A DNA stretch of 64,000 bases, from assembly GCF_026191185.1 (NCBI RefSeq), contig NZ_JAPHOV010000001.1, forward strand, positions 925,001 through 989,000, given 5' to 3'. The translations under genes were made by a program, and so were the position numbers. This DNA comes from Legionella sp. PATHC032 (GTDB lineage Bacteria > Pseudomonadota > Gammaproteobacteria > Legionellales > Legionellaceae). Of this stretch, positions 48,812 to 58,637 are shown piece after piece. The notes beneath the pieces were generated by a model, which saw nothing but the letters and a program-made list of their open reading frames with translations, did no database searches and was not told where the DNA came from. The number at the start of each line of letters is the position of its first letter. The stretch's first letter is position 1.

Positions 48812-50760
48812 TAGCGGAATTAGGGCTGTTTTTTTTGATTTTGGCTTTAGTGGCTTCTTTGATGTTGGCTTTGATTCCATTAGCTGGTTTGAAGTTCAAT
48901 CGGGAAGACTGGATTGAATCTTCCAGGAACTATGTCGTGTTGCAATTTATATTTGTGACGTGTGCTTACTTATGTCTCACAGCCTGCTTTTTAACGGACG
49001 ATTTTTCAGTAATCTATGTGCTGAATAATTCCAGTTTGCTGCTCCCATGGTTTTATAAGTTTTGTGCTGTGTGGGGTGGCCATGAGGGTTCCATGCTGTT
49101 ATGGGTCGCCATCCTTAGTTTTTGGATGATCCTAGTTTGTTTTTTTAGCTCAAGCCTCGATACGGAAATGCGTGCTCGGGTATTAGTTATTTTAGGTTGG
49201 CTAAGCATTGGTTTTATTCTTTTCTTGCTAATCACTTCCAATCCTTTCTTACGCCAATTTCAAGTATTGAATACACAGGGTCGTGATCTGAATCCATTGC
49301 TGCAAGATCCTGGCTTTTTATTTCATCCTCCTATGTTGTACATGGGGTATGTAGGGTTTTGTGTCGCTTTTGCTTTTGCTATTGCCGCCTTATGGGCAGG
49401 AAAAGTGGAAACAAGTTGGTCTAAATGGACCAGACCTTGGACTCTGGCTGCCTGGTGTTGTTTAACAGCGGGAATTACTTTAGGAAGTTGGTGGGCTTAT
49501 AGAGAGTTAGGTTGGGGTGGTTGGTGGTTTTGGGATCCTGTAGAAAACGCCTCTTTTATGCCTTGGCTGGTAGGTACGGCACTATTGCATTCTTTGGCAG
49601 TTACGGAGCAACGCCAGCAATTTAAAGCGTGGACCATGTTGCTTGCAATCGCTGCTTTTTCTTTAAGTTTAATTGGCACTTTTCTTGTTCGCTCTGGAGT
49701 TTTAACTTCAGTTCATGCCTTTGCGGTTGATCCACAGCGGGGATTATATATTCTGGGATTTTTGTTATTCGTGATTGGGGGTTCTTTAACGTTGTTTCTT
49801 TTTAGAGCTCAAACCTTACAAGTTAATAAACATCCTGGCTTATTATCCCGAGAAAGTGCGTTGTTATTAAATAATGTGTTTTTAGTAGTTATTATGCTGA
49901 CGGTATTAATGGGTACAGTTTATCCATTGCTGGTGGAAGGGTTAGGGTTAGGCAAATTATCCGTTGGAGCACCCTATTTTAATGCAGTATTTGTTCCATT
50001 GATGATTCCTTTATTGTTGTTAATGGGCTTAGGTGTCCATTTGAAATGGCAGAATGACTTTTGGAAGAATGTTTTCAGAAAGCTTAATCGTATTTTTTTA
50101 CTCAGTCTGACATTGCCTGTCATTTTATTATTCTGTACTTCAAGTGAAATACACCTCACAGCCCTTTTGGGATTGATTTTGGCATTCTGGGTTTTGCTGA
50201 GTACTGCCAATGCGGCTTATCACAAAATCAGGGATAGAGGTGTGGCAGGAGTTGGGCAGGCTTATTGGGGGATGGTATTAGCTCATTGTGGTGTCGCGGC
50301 AACAGTGATTGGTATTGCTGTTTCTACAGCTTATGGTGTACAAGATGATGTACGTATGTCTCCTGGCAAGCAAGTGAATCTGCTGGATTATCACATTGGA
50401 TTCATTAATCAGACTCCGTTGAACGGCCCAAATTACAAAGGGACAAGGGCTGAGTTTTCAATACAATATCGGAATAAAACCAGGCAAATTTTTCCTGAAA
50501 AAAGAGTGTATACCATTGGGCAAATGCCAATGACTGAGTCTGCGATTGATGTAACTCCTTTTCGTGACATTTATGTTGCTTTGGGGGAACCACTGTCTGA
50601 GGATGCCTGGTCGGTACGTATTTATTATAAACCGTTGGTCCGCTGGATTTGGGCTGGCGGATTTATGATTTTAGCCGGGGGTGTTTTGGCGTTAACAGAC
50701 AGAAGGTATTACAAAAAAAGGCAAGTATCGGCAATGGCAGGTGAGGAGATCAAGATATGA
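48808..50760 (+). CDS. ccmF: Cytochrome c haem lyase CcmF
   Basis: Large WWD-domain integral membrane protein, 650 residues with about 14-15 helices, part of the CcmFHI(G) lyase that attaches haem to apocytochrome. The WWD motif [19 protein letters not shown] is at about residues 231-249, and [12 protein letters not shown] and the His-bearing [14 protein letters not shown] are present. It overlaps ccmE and ccmG by 4 bases each. Confidence 0.97.
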   Translation: MIAELGLFFLILALVASLMLALIPLAGLKFNREDWIESSRNYVVLQFIFVTCAYLCLTACFLTDDFSVIYVLNNSSLLLPWFYKFCAVWGGHEGSMLLWVAILSFWMILVCFFSSSLDTEMRARVLVILGWLSIGFILFLLITSNPFLRQFQVLNTQGRDLNPLLQDPGFLFHPPMLYMGYVGFCVAFAFAIAALWAGKVETSWSKWTRPWTLAAWCCLTAGITLGSWWAYRELGWGGWWFWDPVENASFMPWLVGTALLHSLAVTEQRQQFKAWTMLLAIAAFSLSLIGTFLVRSGVLTSVHAFAVDPQRGLYILGFLLFVIGGSLTLFLFRAQTLQVNKHPGLLSRESALLLNNVFLVVIMLTVLMGTVYPLLVEGLGLGKLSVGAPYFNAVFVPLMIPLLLLMGLGVHLKWQNDFWKNVFRKLNRIFLLSLTLPVILLFCTSSEIHLTALLGLILAFWVLLSTANAAYHKIRDRGVAGVGQAYWGMVLAHCGVAATVIGIAVSTAYGVQDDVRMSPGKQVNLLDYHIGFINQTPLNGPNYKGTRAEFSIQYRNKTRQIFPEKRVYTIGQMPMTESAIDVTPFRDIYVALGEPLSEDAWSVRIYYKPLVRWIWAGGFMILAGGVLALTDRRYYKKRQVSAMAGEEIKI

Positions 50761-51290
50761 AAAAAATAGGATGGCGTGTTATTCCTGTCACTGTTTTTTG
50801 TCTTTTATGTTTTTTCCTCTGGCGAGGACTATCTTTGGATCCTCATCATTTACCTTCAGCTCGAATTGGCAAGCCATTACCAGACTTTACCTTGCCAGAG
50901 TTGCAAAATCCCAATTCTACTTTTAGCGCAATGAACTTTCATAATCAGGTCGTTTTGCTTAATGTTTGGGCAAGTTGGTGTGAGGCTTGCGTTGAAGAGC
51001 AAGTGTTTATGTTGCAACTCGCAAGAGACGGTGTACCTATCTATGGTTTAAATTATAAAGACAAACCAGAGCACGCAAGGGCATGGCTTACACAATGGGG
51101 GAACCCTTATCGACTCATAGGCCAGGATTCAGAAGGTAAAGTCGCTATTGACTTGGGGGTGTATGGAGCACCTGAGACTTTTGTCATAGATAAGAAAGGA
51201 ATAATTCGATACAGGCATGTTGGGGTAATGAATCAGAAAACCTGGCTAAATGATATTTTACCTTTAATGAGGAATTTGGAGAAATCATAA
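50757..51290 (+). CDS. ccmG: Thiol:disulfide interchange protein CcmG/DsbE
   Basis: Membrane-anchored periplasmic thioredoxin-like reductant of apocytochrome c, 177 residues. It has an N-terminal helix (about 7-23), the thioredoxin active site WASWCEACVEEQ (Cys-Glu-Ala-Cys) and the cis-Pro loop GVYGAPETFVIDKKG. It overlaps ccmF by 4 bases and touches ccmH. Confidence 0.96.
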   Translation: MKKIGWRVIPVTVFCLLCFFLWRGLSLDPHHLPSARIGKPLPDFTLPELQNPNSTFSAMNFHNQVVLLNVWASWCEACVEEQVFMLQLARDGVPIYGLNYKDKPEHARAWLTQWGNPYRLIGQDSEGKVAIDLGVYGAPETFVIDKKGIIRYRHVGVMNQKTWLNDILPLMRNLEKS

Positions 51291-51691
51291 TGAGAGTATT
51301 CCACTTCTGTTTTAAGGTGATTTTATTACTGTTTTTCATTTCTGTTGCGTTTGCAAATAGTATGTATCCATTGGACTCAGCAAGAAAAGAAGCGCAATTT
51401 AACCATCTTTTAAAAGATTTGCGTTGTCTGGTATGCCAAAATCAGGATTTAGCGGATTCAAATGCTGAATTAGCGAAGGATTTACGTTTCCAGGTTTATG
51501 AATTAGTGAAAGAGGGCAAAAGCGATAGTGAAATAATGGATTATCTAACCGTGCGTTATGGGGATTTTATACTATTTAAACCACCTGTTAAGAGCGTGAC
51601 TCTTTTATTGTGGTTTGGCCCATTTCTGTTTTTATTAGTTGGTTTTTTTATTTTTTGGCGGACATGTTTTAAGCGAAATTCTCATGAATGA
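51290..51691 (+). CDS. ccmH: Cytochrome c maturation protein CcmH
   Basis: Periplasmic thiol oxidoreductase part of the haem lyase, 133 residues. It has a signal peptide (about 1-20), the three-helix domain with the redox motif LRCLVCQNQDLADSNAELA and one C-terminal helix (about 105-122). It lacks a TPR domain; that function is encoded by the separate gene that follows, unlike the fused E. coli CcmH. Confidence 0.95.
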   Translation: MRVFHFCFKVILLLFFISVAFANSMYPLDSARKEAQFNHLLKDLRCLVCQNQDLADSNAELAKDLRFQVYELVKEGKSDSEIMDYLTVRYGDFILFKPPVKSVTLLLWFGPFLFLLVGFFIFWRTCFKRNSHE

Positions 51692-52370
51692 ATGGTGGTT
51701 AATTATTTTATTGGTTGTTTTAGCTGTTTTTGCATGTGCTCTTATTATTTATCCTTTGCGACGTAATCGTTTGGCGAGTTTGCTGCTAGCTCCTGTTATT
51801 TTTATCATGGTTTTTACCGGGTATTATTTTTGGGGAGATTTTGCTCAGTGGCAAGAATATCTCCATCGAAATGAGGCTCAGGAGTTAGCTCAATCCATGC
51901 TAAAATCGATTAAAAGCCCTCAGGAATTAATTGACAAGCTAAAGGCCAAGTTGGATGCTTACCCTGAAAGTGCCAAGGGTTGGTATTTGTTAGGCAGATT
52001 ATACAGCAGTCAAAAGGATGACCAAAATGCTTCCCTCGCTTTTGCAAAAGCCTACCAGCTTAAACCCGAAGACGAACAATTTGCGGTCAACTATGCACAC
52101 AGTTTATGGCAATTGAGCAATCAGCAGTTCAACCCTGATATTTTAGATATTTTTCATACTTTGTTAAAAAATAATCCCAAACAACCGGATGCTTTAGCCA
52201 TGCTTGCGATGCATGCTTACTTAAGTCATGATTATGAGGCTGCGATTGATTATTGGCAACGGCTACTCCAGTTGGCACCAGAGCAGTCTGAAGAAGCATT
52301 GGCCATTCGCAAGGCAATAGCAAAAGCTGAGAAACAAATTAATAGAGGGAGAAAGAACAGTGACAGATAA
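51684..52370 (+). CDS. ccmI: Cytochrome c maturation TPR protein CcmI
   Basis: TPR-containing apocytochrome c chaperone (CcmI/CycH), 228 residues. Two N-terminal helices (about 3-20 and 33-50) flank a short loop, and TPR units occupy about residues 92-215 (ESAKGWYLLGRLYSSQKDDQ, AVNYAHSLWQ, YEAAIDYWQRLLQLAPE). The ATG at 51684 (MNEWWLIILL) overlaps the ccmH stop by 8 bases; a longer frame start at 51639 lies within ccmH. It is shorter than many CcmI proteins. Confidence 0.9.
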   Translation: MNEWWLIILLVVLAVFACALIIYPLRRNRLASLLLAPVIFIMVFTGYYFWGDFAQWQEYLHRNEAQELAQSMLKSIKSPQELIDKLKAKLDAYPESAKGWYLLGRLYSSQKDDQNASLAFAKAYQLKPEDEQFAVNYAHSLWQLSNQQFNPDILDIFHTLLKNNPKQPDALAMLAMHAYLSHDYEAAIDYWQRLLQLAPEQSEEALAIRKAIAKAEKQINRGRKNSDR

Positions 52371-52563
52371 AGTTTACCAAATCGTGGAATTAATTGGGAC
52401 TTCGCAAGAAGGAATTGAAAAAGCGATTGATAATGCAATAAAGCAAGTGGCTAAAACGCATGGAAAATTGGATTGGTTTGAAGTAGTAGAAACAAGAGGT
52501 TTCATTGATGATAATAAAGTGAAATATTATCAAGTGCATTTAAAAGTGGGCTGTAATGTTTAA
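52360..52563 (+). CDS. Dodecin-family protein
   Basis: A 67-residue dodecin, a small flavin-binding protein that assembles as a dodecamer. It has the characteristic start VYQIVELIGTSQEGIEKAID, the central WFEVVETRGFI with the conserved Trp that stacks on flavin, and the VKYYQVHLKVG end. The GTG at 52360 overlaps ccmI by 11 bases, so it is likely translated from the ccm message. Confidence 0.9.
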   Translation: MTDKVYQIVELIGTSQEGIEKAIDNAIKQVAKTHGKLDWFEVVETRGFIDDNKVKYYQVHLKVGCNV

Positions 52564-52618
52564 TCAAACAGGAGTTGTTAACATTTCATTGTTTTGTTGA
52601 TAACAAAAAGGTGTAAAT

Positions 52619-53023
52619 ATGAAAAAACTACTATCGGCGTCTGTTATTACATTGATGATCACCGGATGCGCAGCTATTCCAGCAGATCCTCAAGCTGAAC
52701 GTGTCATTGCAAGCCCGAATCCTGCACCGAAAGGGTGTAAGTATGTGGGCCAAGTCGTAGGTAATCAGGGTAATTTCTTTACTGGTGGCTTTACTTCCAA
52801 TCGCAATTTGGAAGAAGGAGCAATGAATGATCTTAAGAATAAAGCAAGCAAAAAAGGGGCAAACTATATTCAATTGGTGACAAACCGAGCGGGTGTGACT
52901 GGTTCCATGAGTGGTTCATTTGATCGTCACGGTGGTTTTATGAGTGGAGGTTCAGAACAAACTAATGTGACTAATCTGGGTAATGCCTATATCTGTCCGC
53001 CCAAGGCAATTGGCTTAGAGTAG
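52619..53023 (+). CDS. Lipoprotein of DUF4156 type
   Basis: A 134-residue lipoprotein. The signal ends at MITGCAAI with the lipidated Cys at residue 17. The mature part resembles DUF4156: PKGCKYVGQVVGNQGN, then an alpha-helical NDLKNKASKKGANYIQLV and a Gly/Ser-rich loop, ending NAYICP. Two Cys in the mature part may pair. Function unknown. It is alone after the ccm operon and followed by a REP-like hairpin. Confidence 0.8.
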   Translation: MKKLLSASVITLMITGCAAIPADPQAERVIASPNPAPKGCKYVGQVVGNQGNFFTGGFTSNRNLEEGAMNDLKNKASKKGANYIQLVTNRAGVTGSMSGSFDRHGGFMSGGSEQTNVTNLGNAYICPPKAIGLE

Positions 53024-53052
53024 AATGATTCCAGGAGATTTTATTTTTATAC

Positions 53053-53082
53053 CCCGGACTAGGCACAAAGCCTGGATCCGGG
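53053..53082. terminator. GC-rich hairpin between convergent genes
   Basis: CCCGGACTAGGC pairs with GCCTGGATCCGGG through 12 base pairs with a single bulged A; the loop is ACAAA. It follows the lipoprotein stop by 30 bases and precedes the convergent mpg stop by 32, so it can serve both. The CCCGGATCCAGGC-like arms resemble a dispersed REP-type palindrome. Confidence 0.55.
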
Positions 53083-53113
53083 AATTGACAAGATGTGAAT
53101 GCAATCGTTCTGA

Positions 53114-53665
53114 TTAAGTTTTCGAAATATAAGGATTATCTTTAATATAAAATCTTAATAATTCATTAGCCCATTCTTTTGCGTAATGCACACCAATCCT
53201 CGGTTTTTCTATGATGGTAAAATCAGTTGTTGTGTTTGGTTCAGCAATATAAAAATCATTGCTTAATAAATCACGATGATTCAGTTTAGAGTCAATGCGC
53301 ATGGCTTTGGATAATAGCCCTGGTCCTTGAGTTCTGTCTTGAATGTTTTTAACAGGCTCCAGGGCACGTATTAATACTGCAGAACCTATGCCTTCCTTTT
53401 CTGTGACTACGTTCATGCAATAATGCATGCCATAAATTAGATAAACATACGCATATCCTGCCGGACCAAACATGACTTTAGTCCTTTTGGTCAAGCCTTT
53501 TGATGAATGGCAAGCCAAATCATGTTGCCCAAGGTAGGCTTCGACTTCTACAATGCGTCCAATCTTCTCTTCCAATCCATCATGATGAACCAGATATTTA
53601 CCTAAAAGTTCTTTTGCAACCAGAATAGTATCACGCTCATAAAAAAATCTTGGTAATTTACGCAT
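53114..53665 (-). CDS. 3-methyladenine DNA glycosylase (AAG/MPG family)
   Basis: Base-excision repair glycosylase that removes alkylated purines. The 183-residue protein has the MPG-family motifs LGKYLVHHDG, the catalytic Glu in VEVEAYLGQHDLACHSSKG, the intercalating-Tyr segment FGPAGYAYVYLIYGMHYCMN and RALEPVKN. It is downstream of recQ by 9 bases on the same strand, so it is probably co-transcribed with it. Confidence 0.93.
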   Translation of the reverse strand: MRKLPRFFYERDTILVAKELLGKYLVHHDGLEEKIGRIVEVEAYLGQHDLACHSSKGLTKRTKVMFGPAGYAYVYLIYGMHYCMNVVTEKEGIGSAVLIRALEPVKNIQDRTQGPGLLSKAMRIDSKLNHRDLLSNDFYIAEPNTTTDFTIIEKPRIGVHYAKEWANELLRFYIKDNPYISKT

Positions 53666-53674
53666 AACGGGATC

Positions 53675-55501
53675 TCACTCGACTTCTGAAAATTCGTTTA
53701 AGGCTTCGAGAAAATAATGGCCATAACGAGCTAATTTATGTTGTCCAACTCCAGATATATTCAATAGCTGTCTATCGTTTTTGGGTTTTAATTGGGCCAT
53801 TTCATGTAATGTAGCATCACTGAATATCATAAATGGTGGTTTGTTTTCTTCATCTGCCAACTGACGTCTTAACGCGCGAAGTTTTTCAAATAATGGGTTA
53901 CTTTCGGGTTTAAAGGAAGCATTCTGTTTTCCCTTTCTTTTACCGCTATTCAGATCATTGTTAGGAATGGTTAATGAAATGCGCTCTTCGCCTTTTAGAA
54001 GAGGGATTGCTTTTGGGGTCAAGCGTAACACATTGAAATGACTCATATCCTGTAAGCAAAAATCTTTATGAATTAATTGCCAGGCAAGATGTTTCCAATA
54101 ATTGGCAGATTTCTCTTTGCCAATTCCAAAGGTACTTAAGTGCTCATGTCGAGACTGCTTGATTTTTTCAGTTAAACTGCCTCTCAGTACATCGATAGTA
54201 TGAGTTAAACCATAGCTTTGTTTTAATCGATAAATACACGATAAAAATTTTTGCGCATCTTCTGTCACATCGGCTGTTTGCGGTGGGTTATCGCAGACAT
54301 CACAGTATTTGCATTCTGTATCACAGGGTTCGTCAAAATAGCGTAATAAAATTTGACGACGACAATGTGACGCTTCAGCAAAAGCAAGCATATGATTTAA
54401 TTTATTGGTTTCTATCTGTCTTTGTTCATCAAGAGGAATATTCATGATCCAGGATCTCAGCCGAGCGCTATCCGAAGCATCATAAAGAAGGAGTGCTTTA
54501 GCTGGTAATCCGTCACGTCCTGCACGACCTGTTTCCTGGTAGTAGCTTTCGATGCTTTTGGGTAAATCATGGTGAACAACAAAGCGAACATTAGGCTTGT
54601 CAATACCCATTCCAAAAGCAATAGTTGCTACCACAATATCAATACGATCATATCTGAAAAGGTTTTGCACCTCACGCCGCTCTGTATGAGACAGCCCAGC
54701 ATGATAAGCACGTGCTTTAAATCCAAGTTCTTGTAATTTCTCCGTAAGATGTTCGACGGTGTAACGGGTCCCACAATAAATAATTCCAGAGTGTTGGATA
54801 TTCGATTGTAAAAACTGGTTTAGTTGTTTTACTGCATTTATTTTAGAAATTACTTTGTAATGGATATTAGGTCGATTGAATGAAACAACGTATTTTTTGG
54901 GTTGATAATTCAACTTGGTAACAATATCTTCACGTGTTTGATTATCTGCAGTCGCTGTCAAAGCAATCATTGGAATATCAGGAAAATTGGTTTTCAGTAA
55001 ACCTAAACAAGCGTATTCGGGTCGAAAATCATGCCCCCATTGCGAGATGCAGTGCGCTTCATCAATGGCAAATAATGAGATAGTACATTCAGACAGCCTA
55101 TCTAAAAAAGAGGTGCTAATCAGGCGTTCTGGAGCAATATAGAGTAAATCCAATTCATTATGATGTAGTTGATTTAGTACATTTCTTGCTTCTTCGGCAG
55201 TTAAGGATGAATTGTAGTAAGCGGCGCGAACACCTTGCAGTTTCAGTGCGGCGACTTGATCTTCCATTAACGCGATTAAGGGTGACACTACAATGCCAAC
55301 ACCGGGGCGGACGATAGCGGGAATTTGATAGCAAAGAGACTTCCCGCCGCCAGTGGGCATCAAAACCAGTACATCTTCGCCAGAAATGACATCCTCAATT
55401 ATTTTTTCCTGCGGAGGTCTGAAGGAATCAAATCCAAAATATTGTTTTAAAACAGCCAATGCTCTTGGATTTATAATTGATGGTTGCGCTGAAGTTTCCA
55501 T
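53675..55501 (-). CDS. recQ: ATP-dependent DNA helicase RecQ
   Basis: 3'-5' SF2 helicase for recombination and fork repair. The 608-residue protein has helicase motifs I (MPTGGGKSLCYQIP), II (AIDEAHCISQWGHDFRPEY), the VVATIAFGMGIDKPNVRFVV and QETGRAGRDG motifs, the RecQ zinc module (CRRQILLRYFDEPCDTECKYC), the winged helix and a C-terminal HRDC domain (about 530-605). It is divergent from the acyl-CoA dehydrogenase gene. Confidence 0.97.
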   Translation of the reverse strand: METSAQPSIINPRALAVLKQYFGFDSFRPPQEKIIEDVISGEDVLVLMPTGGGKSLCYQIPAIVRPGVGIVVSPLIALMEDQVAALKLQGVRAAYYNSSLTAEEARNVLNQLHHNELDLLYIAPERLISTSFLDRLSECTISLFAIDEAHCISQWGHDFRPEYACLGLLKTNFPDIPMIALTATADNQTREDIVTKLNYQPKKYVVSFNRPNIHYKVISKINAVKQLNQFLQSNIQHSGIIYCGTRYTVEHLTEKLQELGFKARAYHAGLSHTERREVQNLFRYDRIDIVVATIAFGMGIDKPNVRFVVHHDLPKSIESYYQETGRAGRDGLPAKALLLYDASDSARLRSWIMNIPLDEQRQIETNKLNHMLAFAEASHCRRQILLRYFDEPCDTECKYCDVCDNPPQTADVTEDAQKFLSCIYRLKQSYGLTHTIDVLRGSLTEKIKQSRHEHLSTFGIGKEKSANYWKHLAWQLIHKDFCLQDMSHFNVLRLTPKAIPLLKGEERISLTIPNNDLNSGKRKGKQNASFKPESNPLFEKLRALRRQLADEENKPPFMIFSDATLHEMAQLKPKNDRQLLNISGVGQHKLARYGHYFLEALNEFSEVE

Positions 55502-55614
55502 GTAATTATTCTTATTGTCTTTCCCAGGCGCTAAAAATTCGCAATAATATCATTTTTTAAGAAAGCGTCATAAATAAATCCAATGACTAAAATTAATAAA
55601 TCTAAGGATGGTCT

Positions 55615-56769
55615 ATGCATTTTAATTTCACTGATGAACATTTGGCATTTCGAGAAATGGCCTCCGAGTTTGCTCGTAACAAACTGGCTCCAATGGCAGA
55701 TTTCTGGGATGAACAAGGTTACTTTCCAATCGAAATTTTAAGAGAAGCAGCTCAATTAGGTATGGCGGGAATGATAGCCCGGGAAGATATAGGAGGTGCT
55801 CAACTCTCTCGTCTGGATGCAGCGCTCATATTTGAACAATTAGCTACTGGTTGTATTCCAACAAGTGCTTATCTTTCCATTCATAATATGGTTACTTCAT
55901 TGGTCGACCGCTATGGCAGTCAAGAGATTCGCAAGAAATGGGGGCCAAAATTAACCGGTATGGAAGTGATAGCCAGTTATTGTCTTACAGAACCCGAATC
56001 TGGGTCTGACGCTGCCTCTTTAAAAACCCGTGCGGTAAAAGAGGGTGACTATTATGTTCTTAATGGTGCGAAAGCATTCATATCGGGTGGAAGTGTTAGT
56101 GATTTGTATTTATGCATGGTACGGACAGGTGATGAGTCCCACCATGGCATCAGCTGTTTGTTAATTGAAAAGAATACCCCTGGCCTGACATTTGGAAAAT
56201 TGGAAAAGAAATTAGGTTGGCGAAATCAGCCAACTTGTATGATATATTTTGAAAATTGTCGTGTGCCAATTGCCAATCGCGTTGGTGAAGAAGGCATGGG
56301 TTTTAAAATTGCGCTGAATGCCTTAAATGGAGGGCGAGTTAATATTGCTTCCTGCTCATTAGGAGGGGCTCTTGCTTGCCTGCGAATGAGCCAAGCTTAT
56401 ATGCATGAGCGTAAACAATTTGGTAAACCTTTAACTCAAATGCAAGCTCTTCGTTTTTATTTTGCGGATATGTTAACAGATTATGAAGCAGCAAGGTTGA
56501 TGGTTTATAGGGCTGCAACAGCAATGGATAATGATGACCCCAATGCGCCAATGTATTGTGCGATGGGCAAGAGGTTGGCTACCGATGTCGCATTTCGTAT
56601 TAGCGATAAAGCCATGCAATTGCATGGAGGTTATGGCTACCTGCGAGATTATCAAATTGAAAGAATATTTAGAGATTTAAGAGTTCATCAAATTCTTGAA
56701 GGGACTAATGAAATCATGCGTGAAATTATAGCGAAAGCAAGTTTGGATGAAGAGTATTTTATAGAGTAA
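55615..56769 (+). CDS. Acyl-CoA dehydrogenase (isobutyryl-CoA dehydrogenase-like)
   Basis: FAD-dependent acyl-CoA dehydrogenase, 384 residues. It has the signature YCLTEPESGSDAASLKT, the flavin-binding RMSQAYMHERKQFGKPLTQM and the C-terminal LHGGYGYLRDYQIERIFRDL block, followed by ILEGTNEIMRE. Together with the two following genes it makes a coherent valine degradation set: oxidation of isobutyryl-CoA to methacrylyl-CoA. The specificity is inferred from context rather than from the residues. It heads a three-gene operon. Confidence 0.9.
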   Translation: MHFNFTDEHLAFREMASEFARNKLAPMADFWDEQGYFPIEILREAAQLGMAGMIAREDIGGAQLSRLDAALIFEQLATGCIPTSAYLSIHNMVTSLVDRYGSQEIRKKWGPKLTGMEVIASYCLTEPESGSDAASLKTRAVKEGDYYVLNGAKAFISGGSVSDLYLCMVRTGDESHHGISCLLIEKNTPGLTFGKLEKKLGWRNQPTCMIYFENCRVPIANRVGEEGMGFKIALNALNGGRVNIASCSLGGALACLRMSQAYMHERKQFGKPLTQMQALRFYFADMLTDYEAARLMVYRAATAMDNDDPNAPMYCAMGKRLATDVAFRISDKAMQLHGGYGYLRDYQIERIFRDLRVHQILEGTNEIMREIIAKASLDEEYFIE

Positions 56770-56785
56770 TCACAGGGGATTATTG

Positions 56786-57562
56786 ATGAATTTAATTGAA
56801 CAGGACATAGATAGTAACGGGATCTTAACTTTAACTTTGAACAGACCAGAGAAACTTAATGCTTTAAGCACTGATGTTCTGAGTGCATTAAATGAATTAT
56901 TCTTTCAAGCGAAATCCAATCCAAAAGTGAAAGCATTATTGTTAACAGGGAATGGTAAAGCATTTTGCGCTGGGGCTGACATTAATCGACTGGCTGAATG
57001 TAATGCGCAAACTGGTTATGAATTTGCTTGTCAGGGACAAGAAGTTTTTCGACTTTTGGAGACGATGGGAAAACCTTCACTTGCGGCAGTGAATGGTTTT
57101 GCTTTTGGTGGCGGATGTGAGTTAGCGATATCTGCAACCCTAAGAATTGCTTCAAATAAGGCGATGTTTGGCCAGCCTGAGGTAAAACTCGGCGTTATCC
57201 CCGGGTATGGTGGTACACAGCGATTGGCTCGACTAATTGGCAAAGGGCGAGCGATGGATTTATGTTTGACTGGGCGCTTTATAGATGCTGGCACTGCCTT
57301 AAACTGGGGTTTGGTGAGTGAAGTAGTCGAACCAGAGAATTTATTAACCCAAGGAAAAAATATTCTAAACGGAATATTAAGTATGGCTCCTTTAGCAGTT
57401 GCCAGCGTTATGGAAGTGATAGATCATGGTTATGATTTATCACTCACAGAGGCACTGCATTTGGAAGCAATACATTTTGCAAAAGTGTGCTCTACAGAAG
57501 ATAAGAAGGAAGGAGTAGCTGCGTTTCTTGACAAGAGAGCTGCAGATTTTAAAGGAGTTTAA
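56786..57562 (+). CDS. Enoyl-CoA hydratase
   Basis: Crotonase-fold hydratase, 258 residues. The oxyanion-hole loops are KAFCAGADI and NGFAFGGGCELA, and both catalytic Glu are present, in GGGCELAIS and FGQPEVKLGVIPGYGGTQRL. In the context of an isobutyryl-CoA dehydrogenase-like and a 3-hydroxyisobutyryl-CoA hydrolase gene it is likely to hydrate methacrylyl-CoA, though general enoyl-CoA hydratase activity is equally compatible. The ATG at 56786 has AGGGG upstream; TTG at 56783 is an alternative. Confidence 0.9.
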   Translation: MNLIEQDIDSNGILTLTLNRPEKLNALSTDVLSALNELFFQAKSNPKVKALLLTGNGKAFCAGADINRLAECNAQTGYEFACQGQEVFRLLETMGKPSLAAVNGFAFGGGCELAISATLRIASNKAMFGQPEVKLGVIPGYGGTQRLARLIGKGRAMDLCLTGRFIDAGTALNWGLVSEVVEPENLLTQGKNILNGILSMAPLAVASVMEVIDHGYDLSLTEALHLEAIHFAKVCSTEDKKEGVAAFLDKRAADFKGV

Positions 57563-57564
57563 TT

Positions 57565-58623
57565 ATGACGGAAGAGGTGCTGTTTTCTCAGGAAGGTCAA
57601 TTGGGATTCATTACTTTAAATCGACCCAAAGCTTTAAATGCTCTAACTTTAACAATGATCATGGCACTTCAAAAGCAATTGTCAATTTGGAAAGAAGACC
57701 ATTCTATTAAAGCAGTTGTCGTACAAGCCGTTCCGGGTAATGCTTTTTGCGCAGGTGGCGATATTCGTTGGCTATATAATGCGGGTCGGAGTAAAGATTC
57801 TGAGCAGATGCAGTTTTTTTGGCATGAATACAGGTTAAACCATTTTATTCATCATTTTGGTAAACCTTATATTTCTTTGCTGGATGGGATTACTATGGGA
57901 GGAGGAGTTGGTATTTCCTTGCATGGTAGCCATCCTGTTGCCAGTGAGCGTTTTGTATTTGCAATGCCTGAAACAGGGATTGGTTTTTTTCCTGATATTG
58001 GTGCCAGCTATTTATTAAACAAATGCCCAGGGTTTTTAGGAATCTATTTGGGGTTAACCGGAAATAAATTGGGTCCTCATGATGCCAGGAAAGCAGGATT
58101 AGTGAAACAGGTTGTCTTTGCAGAGCAAATGCAATCAATGATTGATGCATTAAAGCAAGAAGATTTATCAGAAGATGCTTTCAATCGTGTCGATCAATGT
58201 ATTTCTTCTTTTGCCAGTAATGCTATGCCCACCGAGGCTAGTCAAATCAAACCCTTAATTGATGTTTGTTTCTCCAGGCCTACTGTCGAGCTAATAAGAG
58301 AATCCTTACAAAGCACAGAAGGTGTGTGGGCTCTTGGAGTGGACAATACCTTGCTGCAAAAATCGCCTCTGAGCCTTAAGATCACTCTTGCGCAAATCCA
58401 AAAAGCCAAAGGTTTATCTTTAGCAGAATGTTTAAAAATGGATTTCGATCTGGCCAGTCACTTCATGAAAGGCAGTGATTTTTATGAAGGAGTTCGCTCT
58501 TTATTGATTAATAAAGATAAGAGTCCTCAATGGAAACCATCCAGTTTGGAGCTGGTTACTGACGCCATGGTAGTGAGTTATTTTGAAAGCTCATCTTGCG
58601 GGTTGGAATTAATGGTACTTTAG
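57565..58623 (+). CDS. 3-hydroxyisobutyryl-CoA hydrolase
   Basis: Crotonase-fold hydrolase of the HIBCH type, 352 residues. It has the oxyanion loop NAFCAGGDIRWLYNAG, the HIBCH-type GITMGGGVGISLHGSHPVAS, the FAMPETGIGFFPDIGASYLL active-site Glu-Asp segment, and the long C-terminal extension that distinguishes hydrolases from hydratases. In valine catabolism it hydrolyses 3-hydroxyisobutyryl-CoA. It starts 2 bases after the hydratase stop with AAAGGAG upstream. Confidence 0.92.
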   Translation: MTEEVLFSQEGQLGFITLNRPKALNALTLTMIMALQKQLSIWKEDHSIKAVVVQAVPGNAFCAGGDIRWLYNAGRSKDSEQMQFFWHEYRLNHFIHHFGKPYISLLDGITMGGGVGISLHGSHPVASERFVFAMPETGIGFFPDIGASYLLNKCPGFLGIYLGLTGNKLGPHDARKAGLVKQVVFAEQMQSMIDALKQEDLSEDAFNRVDQCISSFASNAMPTEASQIKPLIDVCFSRPTVELIRESLQSTEGVWALGVDNTLLQKSPLSLKITLAQIQKAKGLSLAECLKMDFDLASHFMKGSDFYEGVRSLLINKDKSPQWKPSSLELVTDAMVVSYFESSSCGLELMVL

Positions 58624-58637
58624 TATGTATTGATTAT

